In this document: positions 1 to 8,325 of the stretch, piece by piece | Position numbering within the stretch: position 1 is the stretch's first letter | How the letters are laid out: each line of letters begins with the position of its first letter | Source of the DNA: Kineosporia succinea | Lineage (GTDB): Bacteria; Actinomycetota; Actinomycetes; Actinomycetales; Kineosporiaceae | Direction: 5' to 3' | Assembly: GCF_030811555.1 (NCBI RefSeq) | Contig: NZ_JAUSQZ010000001.1 | Location: forward strand, 3,593,241-3,657,240 | DNA: 64,000 bases | Program-made: the position numbers and the translations under genes | Notes under the pieces: generated by a model | Told to the model about the DNA's origin: nothing | The model's input: only the letters and a program-made list of their open reading frames with translations | Database searches by the model: none

Positions 1-254
1 AGCCAGATGTCGTGCCGGATCGCCAGGTCGGACAGCAGGGTGACGAACAGCGGCCACTCCCGGGCCACCACGTCGGCCACCGGTTCGTCGGTGATCAGGC
101 CGGCGGCGAGCATCGCCTCCTCCGGCAGCACCGCGAGCCGGGCCCCGGCCGCGGCCGCCTGCTCGACCAGCGATGTGATCACCGCCCGGTTGACGGCCCC
201 CTCGGTGGTGACGGACATCTGCAGGACGGCTGCGGAAAGGGAGGGGTTGCTCAT
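1..254 (-). CDS. Carbon-nitrogen (nitrilase superfamily) hydrolase, 3' part missing
   Basis: This reading frame starts at an ATG at 254 and runs off the left edge, leaving about 84 residues. The N-terminus has the superfamily pattern: a first strand ending in AAVLQMSV, then a helix and strand ending in LAVLPEEAML. The Glu of LPEE is the expected catalytic glutamate of the Glu-Lys-Cys triad; the Lys and Cys lie outside the window. The ATG overlaps the stop of the upstream transporter ATPase by 4 bases (ATGA), so it is probably translated with the importer genes. An amidase or N-carbamoylputrescine amidase-like role would fit the polyamine context, but that is inference because the substrate-determining part is missing. 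Confidence 0.75.
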   Translation of the reverse strand, partial: MSNPSLSAAVLQMSVTTEGAVNRAVITSLVEQAAAAGARLAVLPEEAMLAAGLITDEPVADVVAREWPLFVTLLSDLAIRHDIW

Positions 255-1369
255 GCCGGGGATCCGATCAGGGAGGGAGTGGTGTCGTCGGCGGGCAGGA
301 CCCGGCCGGCGTCGGCGGGCCAGCTGACCCAGACCTGGCCGCCGTCGGGCACCGTGGCCAGGGCGGCGGACATCGTGCCGCTGGGAACCCTGACGGTGAG
401 CTCGGTTCCGGCGCCGACCCGGACGTGATAGGTCCATTCGTCGCCGAGGAAGACGCGTTCGGCGACCGAGCCGGCGAAGGCCCCCTCGGAGGGCCGGTCG
501 GACAGCGACATCCGCTCCGGGCGCACCGCGACGACCACGGGGGAGCCGGTCGTCACCTCGTCGGCCGGCCGGGCCGGGACGGGACCCAACCCGGGCACCG
601 TGACCACGCGTCCACCGTTCTCGGTGGAGACGACGGCCTCGATCAGGTTGCAGCTGCCGATGAAACCGGCCACGAAACGGGAGTTGGGCGCGTCGTAGAT
701 CTCGGTGGGGGAGGCGACCTGCAGCACGCGGCCCTTGCTCATCACCGCGATCCGGTCGCTCATGGTCAGCGCCTCCTCCTGGTCGTGGGTCACGTAGATG
801 AACGTGATGCCCACCTCCCGCTGGAGGCGCTTGAGCTCGAACTGCATCTCCTTGCGCAGCTTCTGGTCGAGAGCGCCGAGGGGCTCGTCGAGCAGCACCA
901 CGGCGGGCCGGCCGACCACGGCGCGAGCCAGGGCCACCCGCTGCCGCTGGCCGCCGGAGAGCTCCGTGGGCTTGCGCCCGGCGAAGTCCTCCAGCCGCAC
1001 CAGGGCCAGCGCCTCCCGCACCCGCCGGTCGAGTTCCGCCTTTCCGGTCTTGCGCACCCGGAGCTCGAAGGCGACGTTCTCGTACACGGACAGGTGCGGG
1101 AAGAGCGCGTAACTCTGGAAGAGCATGTTCAGATCCCGCAGTCGGGTGGGCACCCGGTCGACGGTCTTGCCGTCCAGCTCCACCGAACCCCCGCTCGGGG
1201 TCTCGAATCCGGTGATCATCCGCATCAGCGTGGTCTTGCCGCAGCCGGAGGGGCCGAGGATGCTGAAGAACTCGTTACGGCCGATCTCCAGGTCGAGGGG
1301 CTCGACCACCAGGTTGCTGCCGAAGGACTTGGTGATCCCGCGGAGCCGGACTGCAGGCGTCTGGGTCAT
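251..1369 (-). CDS. potA: PotA-like ABC transporter ATPase (spermidine/putrescine family)
   Basis: This 372-residue cytoplasmic ATPase should power polyamine import. Visible motifs are Walker A GPSGCGKTT (about 39-47), Q-loop FQSYALFPHL, signature LSGGQ (137-141), Walker B VVLLDEP (157-163) and the switch His in YVTHD (about 195). A C-terminal TOBE region carries VAVRPERMSL. The length and the FxGxxN-type segment FIGSCNLIE match PotA proteins. It is the last transporter gene of a B-C-D-A operon, 29 bases after the binding protein, and overlaps the next gene by 4 bases. Putrescine as substrate is inferred from the neighbouring oxidase, gabT and gabD. Confidence 0.9.
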   Translation of the reverse strand: MTQTPAVRLRGITKSFGSNLVVEPLDLEIGRNEFFSILGPSGCGKTTLMRMITGFETPSGGSVELDGKTVDRVPTRLRDLNMLFQSYALFPHLSVYENVAFELRVRKTGKAELDRRVREALALVRLEDFAGRKPTELSGGQRQRVALARAVVGRPAVVLLDEPLGALDQKLRKEMQFELKRLQREVGITFIYVTHDQEEALTMSDRIAVMSKGRVLQVASPTEIYDAPNSRFVAGFIGSCNLIEAVVSTENGGRVVTVPGLGPVPARPADEVTTGSPVVVAVRPERMSLSDRPSEGAFAGSVAERVFLGDEWTYHVRVGAGTELTVRVPSGTMSAALATVPDGGQVWVSWPADAGRVLPADDTTPSLIGSPA

Positions 1370-1398
1370 CGTTTGCTCTTCCCGTCGTGAGAGGTGTT

Positions 1399-2478
1399 TC
1401 AGGACGCGGTGACGCGGGTCCAGCCGTCCTGGAAGTACTGCAGGGCCTCACCCGGGTCGACGATGAACTCGGACTTGGCGAGATCTTCCTCGGGCGCGTA
1501 CACGGCCGGGTTCTCCACCAGTGACTGGTCTTTCACCTTGGCCATGGCGGCCTGGTTGGTGCTGGCGAGCGACGCGTCGTCGGTGACCAGGGCGGCGACC
1601 TCGGGGCGCAGCGTGTAGTTCAGCCACTTGTAGGCGCCGGAGGCGTTGTCGGTGCCGGCCGCGATCGAGAAGGAGTCGGTCCAGAGGGTGCCGCCCTCCT
1701 CCGGGATGATGTAGTGCACCTTGTCGTTGGCCTCGACGGCCTTCGCGGCGGTGGTGCCGCTGTAGGCCTCGGCGATGCAGGCGTCACCGGAACCCACCAG
1801 GTCGGCGTAGTTGTCGCTGTTGTAACCGGCGAGCAGGGGCTTCTGCTCGAGCATCTTGTCGGTGGCCTTCTCGATGTCGGCCTGCGACGTGGTGGTCGCC
1901 GACAGACCCTGCACCTGCAGGCCCGCGATGTACGCCGACAGCATGTTGTCGAGCATGTACATCTTGCCCTTGTACTTGCTGTCCCACAGGTCCTTCCAGC
2001 CGGTCACCTCGGCGCCGGTGCAGTCCTCGTTGTAGAGGATGCCGGTGGTGCCCCAGGCCCAGGGCAGGCTGTACTGGTTGTCCGGGTCGAAGCTCGGGTT
2101 CTGGAACTTGGTGGCCAGGTTGTCGAAGCCCTCGAGCTTGGTCTTGTCGATCTTCTCGAGCAGGTTGCGCTGCACCATCAGCTGCACCGCGTACTGGCTG
2201 GGCTCGACCACGTCGTAGCCCGAGTTGCCCGCCGCCAGCTTGGAGATCATCGTCTCGTTGCTGTCGAAGGTGTCGACGGTGACCTTGATCCCGGTCTCCT
2301 TCTCGAACCCGTCGATCACCGAGTCCGGGATCTCACCGGCCCAGGCGTAGATGGCCAGCTCGTCGGGGTTGGAGTCGCTCGCGGCCACCGAGCCCGACGA
2401 GCTGCCGCCACCGCAGGCGGCGAGGGCGAGCACGGAGGTGACGGCGACGCCGGTGGTGAGGAATGCCTTGGTCTTCAT
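1399..2478 (-). CDS. potD: PotD/PotF-like polyamine-binding lipoprotein
   Basis: This 359-residue extracytoplasmic solute-binding protein has a type II signal peptide: Lys-rich start, hydrophobic core and lipobox LAAC at about residues 19-22, followed by a Gly/Ser-rich linker. The mature part starts with ELAIYAWAGEIPDSVIDGFEKETG, in the style of PotD/PotF proteins, and keeps PWAWGTTGILYNED, the hinge-region signature of the family. It should deliver polyamine to the two permeases encoded just upstream. The gene lies 43 bases after the PotC-like permease and 29 bases before the ATPase. The ligand itself cannot be read from sequence. Confidence 0.9.
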   Translation of the reverse strand: MKTKAFLTTGVAVTSVLALAACGGGSSSGSVAASDSNPDELAIYAWAGEIPDSVIDGFEKETGIKVTVDTFDSNETMISKLAAGNSGYDVVEPSQYAVQLMVQRNLLEKIDKTKLEGFDNLATKFQNPSFDPDNQYSLPWAWGTTGILYNEDCTGAEVTGWKDLWDSKYKGKMYMLDNMLSAYIAGLQVQGLSATTTSQADIEKATDKMLEQKPLLAGYNSDNYADLVGSGDACIAEAYSGTTAAKAVEANDKVHYIIPEEGGTLWTDSFSIAAGTDNASGAYKWLNYTLRPEVAALVTDDASLASTNQAAMAKVKDQSLVENPAVYAPEEDLAKSEFIVDPGEALQYFQDGWTRVTAS

Positions 2479-2521
2479 GAGAGGGGGACCTTTCGCTCAG
2501 GGCAGTGAGGTACGGCGGGAG

Positions 2522-3313
2522 CTAGTTGGTGCTGGCCAGGATCCGGCGCATCTGCTGGACCCCGACCACGAGGATCACCAGGAGGGTGAACAGCACGAGA
2601 AGCGTGCCGAGAGCATTCATCTCCGGGGTGAGGCCGGTCTTGAGGGTGGAGTAGATCCGCAGGGGGAGCGTGGTGGTGCCGACGCCGGAGGTGAACGTCG
2701 AGATCACGATGTTCGAGAACGAGGTGGTGAAGCTGAGCAGGAACGCGGCCAGCACGCTGGGTCGCAGCAGCGGGAAGAGCACCCGGCGGAAGGTGATCCA
2801 GCCGGTGGCGCCGAGGTCGGTCGCGGCCTCGGACAGACTCGGGTCGAGCGCGGCCATCGCACCCATCTGCACCAGGGTGGCCAGGGGCAGGGTGATGACG
2901 ATGTGCCCGAGCACGAGGGTGAGCAGGCCGTTGGGGATGCCGGCACTGCTGAAGACGCTGAGAAGGGAGACACCGAGCACGATCTCGGGCACGATCAGCG
3001 GGATCAGGATGGCGCCCAGGAAGAACGCGCGGCCCTTGACCCGGAACCGCACCAGGGCGAACGAGGTGAGGAAGCCGATCGCGGTGGCGGCCAGGCCGGC
3101 CAGCAGCCCGACCACGGCACTGGTGCGCAGGGTCTCGAGAAGCCGCTCGTCGTGGAACAACTCGCCGTACCAGTGAGTGGTGAGGCCGGTGAAGCGGTAG
3201 CTGACCTCGGAGGCGTTGAAGCTGTAGACGACCAGCGCCACGATCGGGATGTAGAGGAAGACGAAGACCAGCCGGGCGAACCAGCTGACCACGCGGTCCA
3301 TCGCGGTGTCCAT
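2522..3313 (-). CDS. potC: PotC-like ABC transporter permease
   Basis: This 263-residue integral membrane protein has about six transmembrane helices and the permease coupling motif region EAATDLGATGWITFRRVLFP, which contacts the ATPase. It starts with MDTAMDR at 3313, so its ATG shares one base with the stop codon of the upstream permease (TGATG); this is why the start was chosen over a longer frame. The first helix, LVFVFLYIPIVALVVYSF, is typical of PotC. It forms the channel together with the PotB-like partner. Its distance to the binding-protein gene is 43 bases. Confidence 0.9.
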   Translation of the reverse strand: MDTAMDRVVSWFARLVFVFLYIPIVALVVYSFNASEVSYRFTGLTTHWYGELFHDERLLETLRTSAVVGLLAGLAATAIGFLTSFALVRFRVKGRAFFLGAILIPLIVPEIVLGVSLLSVFSSAGIPNGLLTLVLGHIVITLPLATLVQMGAMAALDPSLSEAATDLGATGWITFRRVLFPLLRPSVLAAFLLSFTTSFSNIVISTFTSGVGTTTLPLRIYSTLKTGLTPEMNALGTLLVLFTLLVILVVGVQQMRRILASTN

Positions 3314-4239
3314 CAGGCGGCCTTCCGGTTCGTGAGCAGGCGGAGCGCTCCGGCCACCACCGCGACCGAGAGCAGCATCAGCACGAGCACCACCATCGAC
3401 ATCGCGGCGCCGAGCGGCTCGTTGCGGAACTCGGTGAACAGCGTGACGATGAGATTGCCCACCAGCGGGTCTTTTCCGCCGCCCAGCAGCACCGGGATCA
3501 CGAACACGCCGAGCGTGGGCACGAACGTCAGCATCACCGACGAGCCGATACCGCTGGCCGAGAGCGGGATGTAGACGCGGCGGTGGGTCTGCCACCAGCC
3601 GGCCCCGAGGTCGGCGGCGGCCTCGCGCAGCGACGGGTCGATGGCCCGCATCGAGGCGTAGATCGGGAACACCGCCACCGGCAGGAACGCGTACAGCAGC
3701 GACATGATCACCGCGAACTGCGACGGCACCAGCGAAGAGGCGTCGATACCGAGGAGATTCGCGATCTTCACGTAGGGGCCGCCGCGTCCCAGCAGGGTGA
3801 TCCAGGCGAAGGTGCGCACCAGGAAGTCGGTGAGGAACGGGATGATCACCAGCATGAGCAGGACCGGCTGGCGCGAGGCGGGCCGGGTGGCGATGTAGAA
3901 CGCGACCGCGTAGCCGACGACCAGGCAGACCACCGCGTTCAGGGCGGCCATCGCCAGGCTGTAGGTCATCGTCTTGGCGTAGACCGGGTCGAGCAGCTTG
4001 GTGTAGTTGTCCCAGGTGAAGCCGCCGACGTTGCCACCGAGCAGCGGGTCGCTCAGGGCGAAGCTCTCCCGGGCGATCAGGGCCACGGGCACGATCACCA
4101 GCAGCACGATCACGGCGACGGCGGGCAGCAGCAGGAGATAGCCGAACAGGCTCTCCCGGGACCTGGGTCCCTTCCCGGCGACTGCACCGGGCGCTGATGC
4201 CGGGGCAGTTGCCGGCGTGGATGCGGTAGCCATGCTCAT
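3313..4239 (-). CDS. potB: PotB-like ABC transporter permease
   Basis: This 308-residue membrane protein is the first gene of the importer operon. It has a Pro/Ala-rich cytoplasmic N-terminus, then about six helices beginning LFGYLLLLPAVAVIVLLVIV. The EAA-type coupling loop reads REAAADLGAGWWQTHRRVYIP. The segment AWITLLGRGGPYVK is like PotB/PotH proteins. Two in-frame ATGs (4239 and 4233) are close together; the first is used here. The 376-base region upstream should hold the operon promoter. Confidence 0.9.
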   Translation of the reverse strand: MSMATASTPATAPASAPGAVAGKGPRSRESLFGYLLLLPAVAVIVLLVIVPVALIARESFALSDPLLGGNVGGFTWDNYTKLLDPVYAKTMTYSLAMAALNAVVCLVVGYAVAFYIATRPASRQPVLLMLVIIPFLTDFLVRTFAWITLLGRGGPYVKIANLLGIDASSLVPSQFAVIMSLLYAFLPVAVFPIYASMRAIDPSLREAAADLGAGWWQTHRRVYIPLSASGIGSSVMLTFVPTLGVFVIPVLLGGGKDPLVGNLIVTLFTEFRNEPLGAAMSMVVLVLMLLSVAVVAGALRLLTNRKAA

Positions 4240-4615
4240 CGGTGGATCCGTCCTTCCCGTGTGGCTCCGGCGTTACGAGATGCCTAATCGTGCGTGAATG
4301 CCGGCCGTCGCGACATGGACCAGGACGTCGGAACGCGTCGTAGAAGCGTTTCTCATTGATGCGTTTCGCAGTGCGGTCTCGTCACGTCAGCCTGTTTTCG
4401 CGTGTGACCTGCGGAAACGGGCCTCGCTGGATTCGGGGGACAGCCTGGCGGATGAGGCCCCGATCACGCTCGCGACGCACCGGGGTGACCACTTCGTCCC
4501 CAAAGGAGCGAAATGGCATGATCACCGGGGGTGTTCGTCATGCGCCGGACACACGAAGAGGCCCGGGTTCGTGAAGAACCCGGGCCTCGGTGACGTTTTC
4601 CGCTGTGGGAGCGGG
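4240..4615. other. Intergenic region upstream of the importer operon
   Basis: This 376-base stretch lies between the start of the PotB-like gene and the end of the oxidase gene. Besides the oxidase terminator (4558-4588) it contains two direct copies of GCGTTTC at 4346-4352 and 4361-4367, spaced 15 bases start to start. They could be an operator half-site pair for the importer promoter. No convincing coding region was seen. Confidence 0.4.
4558..4588 (-). terminator. Hairpin terminator of the putrescine oxidase gene
   Basis: A perfect 13-bp stem (GAGGCCCGGGTTC with its complement) closes a 5-base GTGAA loop. It lies 28 bases downstream of the oxidase stop codon. No U-tract follows, as is usual in high-GC actinobacteria. 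Confidence 0.8.
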
Positions 4616-5944
4616 CTACAGCAGCGCCTCTGCGAGCATCCGGCCGATCCGGATCGCGCCGTCGACGTGCTGGAAGCCGAGGCCGGCCACGTCCGAGGTG
4701 CCGAACGAGATCGGTCCCACCGGCTGACGCAGGGTGGCGCCGTAACGGGTCAGGCCGCCGATGTCGAAGCTGACGGCGTAGGCGCCCGCGGTCCACTCCT
4801 CGGCCATCCAGCGGCTCTCGTAGTAGGCCGACGGGTGCAGAGCCTTCTCGCCGTAGTAGGTGGCGAGAACGTCCAGGACGCGGGCCTTTCGCTCGTCCGG
4901 CGACAGGGCGAGAAGGGCGTCGGCGTTCTCGTCCGAGGCGAAACCGACGAGTGTGCCCCGGGTGTCGTCGTGGTTGGTGTTGTCGTAGGCCTCGTGAACC
5001 ACTTGATACGGGCTGAAAGCGGTTCCGGAAAGACCGTCTTCACGCCAGAACGGCGTCGGGTACGTGATGTGCAGTTTGATCACGATGCCGAACGAGGTGT
5101 GCTGGCGGGCCTGCATGTGCACCGGCGGCAGGTTGGGCGTGAACTGGATCCGCGAGACCAGGGTGGGCGGTACGGCGACGATGACCCGCCGGGCCTGCCA
5201 GGTGCCGTTCACCAGAACGCCTTCGGTGGTGTACTCGATCGACGTCACCGGGGTTCCGGTGATTACCGCGTCGCCCAGCTCCTCGGCCAGGCGCAGCGGG
5301 ACCTGCTGCAGGCCGCCCTTGACCCGGCGGTCGAGGATGAAGTCGGCGTCGACCAGGTGGGTGAAACTGCCTGCGCTGGCGGCCATCAGAACCGCGGACA
5401 GGGCCGAGAACGAGTGCGCCGGCTTGGTCAGCATGGCCGGGCCGATGTAGAGGGCGATGTTGTCGCGGGCCTCGGGGTCGTCGCTCTGCTGCTCGAGCCA
5501 GCTCGAGAACGAGATCCGGTCGAGCTCGGCGGCGCCCGGCATGTCCCACGGGTGCAGGGGGTCCATCTGGGCGGTCAGCTTGTCGAGAATCCCGGTCAGC
5601 CGGTCGACCTCGGACTCGGTGTGCGCGGAGACCGGGAAGCTCGCGCCGGCGAAGGTGCGGCGCACGCCGTCGCGGCCCACGTAGACGCTCTCGCCCTCGC
5701 GGTAGCGGGCGAAGGTTTCCAGGCCGAGTTCGTCGAGGGTCTCGAGCAGGGCGGTCTGGTCGGGGGAGACCCACTGCCCACCGAGTTCGAGGCGCACGCC
5801 GTCGACCTCGTCGGTCCACAGCCGCCCGCCGATGCGGTCGCGGGCCTCCAGCACCACCACGTTCTGGCCGGCCCGGCGAAGGCGGGTGGCCGCGGTGAGG
5901 CCGGTGACGCCGGCTCCTACGACCACGACGTCAGTTGTGGGCAT
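4616..5944 (-). CDS. puo: Flavin monoamine oxidase, probable putrescine oxidase
   Basis: This 442-residue FAD enzyme is expected to oxidise putrescine to 4-aminobutanal, ammonia and peroxide. It has the dinucleotide-binding motif GAGVTG (10-15), followed by EARDRIGGRLWT, and conserved blocks LGGQWVSPDQTALL, REGESVYVG, TKPAHSFSALSAVLMAASAGSF and YDNTNH. These recall actinobacterial putrescine oxidases of Rhodococcus and Micrococcus. The C-terminal FAD segment reads GFQHVDGAIRIG. The start at 5944 is chosen because AAGGAG lies 5 bases upstream (5950-5955 on the opposite strand). It is flanked by a polyamine importer and by gabT-gabD, which supports the substrate. Another diamine or monoamine remains possible. 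Confidence 0.88.
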   Translation of the reverse strand: MPTTDVVVVGAGVTGLTAATRLRRAGQNVVVLEARDRIGGRLWTDEVDGVRLELGGQWVSPDQTALLETLDELGLETFARYREGESVYVGRDGVRRTFAGASFPVSAHTESEVDRLTGILDKLTAQMDPLHPWDMPGAAELDRISFSSWLEQQSDDPEARDNIALYIGPAMLTKPAHSFSALSAVLMAASAGSFTHLVDADFILDRRVKGGLQQVPLRLAEELGDAVITGTPVTSIEYTTEGVLVNGTWQARRVIVAVPPTLVSRIQFTPNLPPVHMQARQHTSFGIVIKLHITYPTPFWREDGLSGTAFSPYQVVHEAYDNTNHDDTRGTLVGFASDENADALLALSPDERKARVLDVLATYYGEKALHPSAYYESRWMAEEWTAGAYAVSFDIGGLTRYGATLRQPVGPISFGTSDVAGLGFQHVDGAIRIGRMLAEALL

Positions 5945-6028
5945 GAGATCTCCTTGGAGTGCGTATATCGTCGCGTTGAGTGTCGATGACGCCTGATTCC
6001 GCGTCAAGTGCGGTTAACGGCGACGAAA

Positions 6029-6943
6029 TCAATGGGCGGACGTCGTGGTCACCACGGTTTCCGTAGGCTGCGGGATCACGCCGGGGCCGTACCGCTCCAC
6101 GCAGAAGCCCGCGAGCCGGTCGGCCAGCTCCGCCAGGGTGGTGGCGGCGTGGTGACGGGGGTCCCAGGCGGCGTAGAGGTGCAGGCGCAGGCCGGGAAGC
6201 GCCAGGGGGACGAGATCGAAGCGCGGGTCGTCGGACACCACGGCCACACCTCGGCCGGCTGCGGCGAGGGCCTGGGCCACCCGGGCGTTCGTGCAGTCGA
6301 TCGTCTCCCGGTAGCTGAGTCCGGCCGCGTGCACGGCCTCGTCGAGCAGCTGCCGGGGCCGGAAGTCCTCGGTGAGCAGCAACAGAGGCCGCTCGACCAG
6401 ATCCGCCAGCCCGATCGTCCCCCCTGGTGCCCTTTGATCGTCAGGGCGGACCTGGGCCCAGATCGGGAGCACGGCCAGGGGGCGGGAGGCCAGGTGACGT
6501 GCGGGAGGACGCGGCACGATGGCGAGATCGGCGCCCGAGTGCAGGGCGGCGTCGGCACCGCGCGGGTCGAGCTGCCGCACGATCGGCACCGGGTCGTGTG
6601 GATGCAGAGTGGCCAGGAACGGCGCGAGCACGTCGTTCAGCGTGGTGGTGGGTACGGCGAGGTGCAACTGGTCGAGGTGCCCGGAGGCGATGGACGAGGC
6701 GGCCCGGCGCACCTCGTCGGCCTGGCGCAGCAGGTTGCGGGCGAGGGGGAGGAACTGTTCACCGGCCTGGGTCAGCCGCAGCCGGTGGCCCTGACGCTCG
6801 AACAGGGCCAGGCCGAGGTCCTGCTCCAGCTGGCGCAGCTGCCGGGAGAGCACGGGCTGGGTGACGTGGAGCTGCGTGGCGGCCTTCGTGGCCGAGCCCG
6901 CGTCGACCGTCTCGGTGAAGTACCGCAGCAACCTCAGGTTCAT
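6029..6943 (-). CDS. LysR-family transcriptional regulator
   Basis: This 304-residue regulator begins MNLRLLRYFTETVDAGSATKAA and has a clear LysR winged-helix motif (AATQLHVTQPVLSRQLRQLEQDLGL split over residues 20-45), followed by a substrate-binding domain. It is transcribed divergently from gabT with 70 bases between the starts, the classical layout for a LysR protein that controls its neighbour. It lies between the oxidase and gabT-gabD, so a GABA or polyamine effector is likely. A GTG two codons upstream (6949) is an alternative start. Confidence 0.88.
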   Translation of the reverse strand: MNLRLLRYFTETVDAGSATKAATQLHVTQPVLSRQLRQLEQDLGLALFERQGHRLRLTQAGEQFLPLARNLLRQADEVRRAASSIASGHLDQLHLAVPTTTLNDVLAPFLATLHPHDPVPIVRQLDPRGADAALHSGADLAIVPRPPARHLASRPLAVLPIWAQVRPDDQRAPGGTIGLADLVERPLLLLTEDFRPRQLLDEAVHAAGLSYRETIDCTNARVAQALAAAGRGVAVVSDDPRFDLVPLALPGLRLHLYAAWDPRHHAATTLAELADRLAGFCVERYGPGVIPQPTETVVTTTSAH

Positions 6944-7013
6944 GCTCACGGGACATGAAGATAGTGCTGAACAGGTCTTGGACAACATGAACGTCAGGCC
7001 GCACGCTGCTCGC

Positions 7014-8324
7014 ATGTCCCTCGAACAGACCCGCCACCTGGCCACCGAGCTGCCCGGCCCGAAGTCGGCCGCCCTGATGCGGCGCAAGCAGGCCTTCGTC
7101 AGTCCCGGCGTCGGCACGACCATGCCGGTGTTCGCTGCCCGCGCGGCCGGTGGCATCGTCGAGGACGTCGACGGCAACCGGTTCATCGACCTCGGATCGG
7201 GCATCGCCGTCACCACGGTCGGCAGCAGTGCGCCGCGGGTGGTCGAGGCGGTGCGGGCGCAGGTCGCCGAGTTCACGCACACCTGCTTCATGATCACGCC
7301 GTACGAGTCGTACGTGGCGGTCGCCGAGGCGCTGGCCCGGCTGACCCCCGGCGACTTCGAAAAGCGTTCCGCACTCTTCAACTCCGGGTCCGAGGCGGTG
7401 GAGAACGCGGTCAAGATCGCGCGCTCGTACACCGGCAAGGACGCGGTGGTGGTCTTCGATCACGCCTACCACGGCCGCACGAACCTGACGATGGCGATGA
7501 CCGCCAAGGTCGCGCCGTACAAGCACGGGTTCGGGCCGTTCGCGGGCGAGGTCTACCGGGCGCCGATGTCGTATCCCTCGCGGGACGGGCTCTCGGGTGC
7601 GGCGGCGGCGGCGCGGGCCGTCTCGCAGATCGAGACCCAGGTCGGGGCGGGCAATCTCGCCGCGCTGGTGATCGAGCCGATCCAGGGTGAGGGCGGTTTC
7701 ATCGTGCCCGCGCCCGGTTTCCTGGCCGCTCTGGCCGACTGGTGCTCCAAGAACGGTGTGGTCTTCGTGGCGGACGAGGTGCAGTCCGGTTTCGGGCGCA
7801 CCGGAACCATGTTCGCGGTCGAGCACGAGGACGTCGTGCCCGACCTGGTCGTGTCGGCGAAGGGCATCGCGGGTGGGCTTCCGCTCGCGGCGGTCACCGG
7901 TCGCGCGGAGATCATGGACGCGGTGCACACCGGCGGTCTCGGCGGCACCTACGGGGGTAACCCGCTCGCCTGCGCCGCGGCCCTGGCCGTGATCGAGACC
8001 ATCGAGGAGGACGGGCTTCTCGAGCGTGCCCGCGAGATCGAGACCCTGGTGCTGGGCTGGCTCCGCGCACTGGACGACGCGCGCATCGGCGACATCCGCG
8101 GCCGTGGCGCCATGCTGGCGGCCGAGTTCGTGGACCCGGCCACCGGCGAGCCCGACGCCGCGCTGGCCAAAGCCGTTGCGGGGTATGCCCACAGCCGCGG
8201 TGTGATCACGCTGACCTGCGGAACCTGGGGCAACGTCATCCGTTTCCTGCCGCCGCTGAGCATCTCGGACGAGCTGCTGTCCGAAGGCCTGGACATTATC
8301 GCCGCCGCCCTGAAGGAGAACTGA
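7014..8324 (+). CDS. gabT: 4-aminobutyrate (GABA) aminotransferase
   Basis: This 436-residue class III PLP aminotransferase converts GABA and 2-oxoglutarate to succinate semialdehyde and glutamate. Evidence: LPGPKS at the N-terminus, IDLGSGIAVTTVG, the phosphate-binding NSGSEAVENAVK, HGRTNL, and VADEVQSGFGRTG, whose Asp contacts the pyridine ring. The PLP lysine is K283 in VSAKGIAGG. This matches actinobacterial GabT over its full length. The start at 7014 (MSLEQ) fits family length; an upstream ATG at 6987 is possible. The stop is one base before the gabD start. Confidence 0.92.
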   Translation: MSLEQTRHLATELPGPKSAALMRRKQAFVSPGVGTTMPVFAARAAGGIVEDVDGNRFIDLGSGIAVTTVGSSAPRVVEAVRAQVAEFTHTCFMITPYESYVAVAEALARLTPGDFEKRSALFNSGSEAVENAVKIARSYTGKDAVVVFDHAYHGRTNLTMAMTAKVAPYKHGFGPFAGEVYRAPMSYPSRDGLSGAAAAARAVSQIETQVGAGNLAALVIEPIQGEGGFIVPAPGFLAALADWCSKNGVVFVADEVQSGFGRTGTMFAVEHEDVVPDLVVSAKGIAGGLPLAAVTGRAEIMDAVHTGGLGGTYGGNPLACAAALAVIETIEEDGLLERAREIETLVLGWLRALDDARIGDIRGRGAMLAAEFVDPATGEPDAALAKAVAGYAHSRGVITLTCGTWGNVIRFLPPLSISDELLSEGLDIIAAALKEN

Positions 8325-8325
8325 C

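Noticed and set aside
4298-5989. Open frame of about 563 codons antisense to the putrescine oxidase gene
   Set aside because: Shadow of the oxidase gene; composition rich in Gly, Arg, Val and His, with no recognisable domain.
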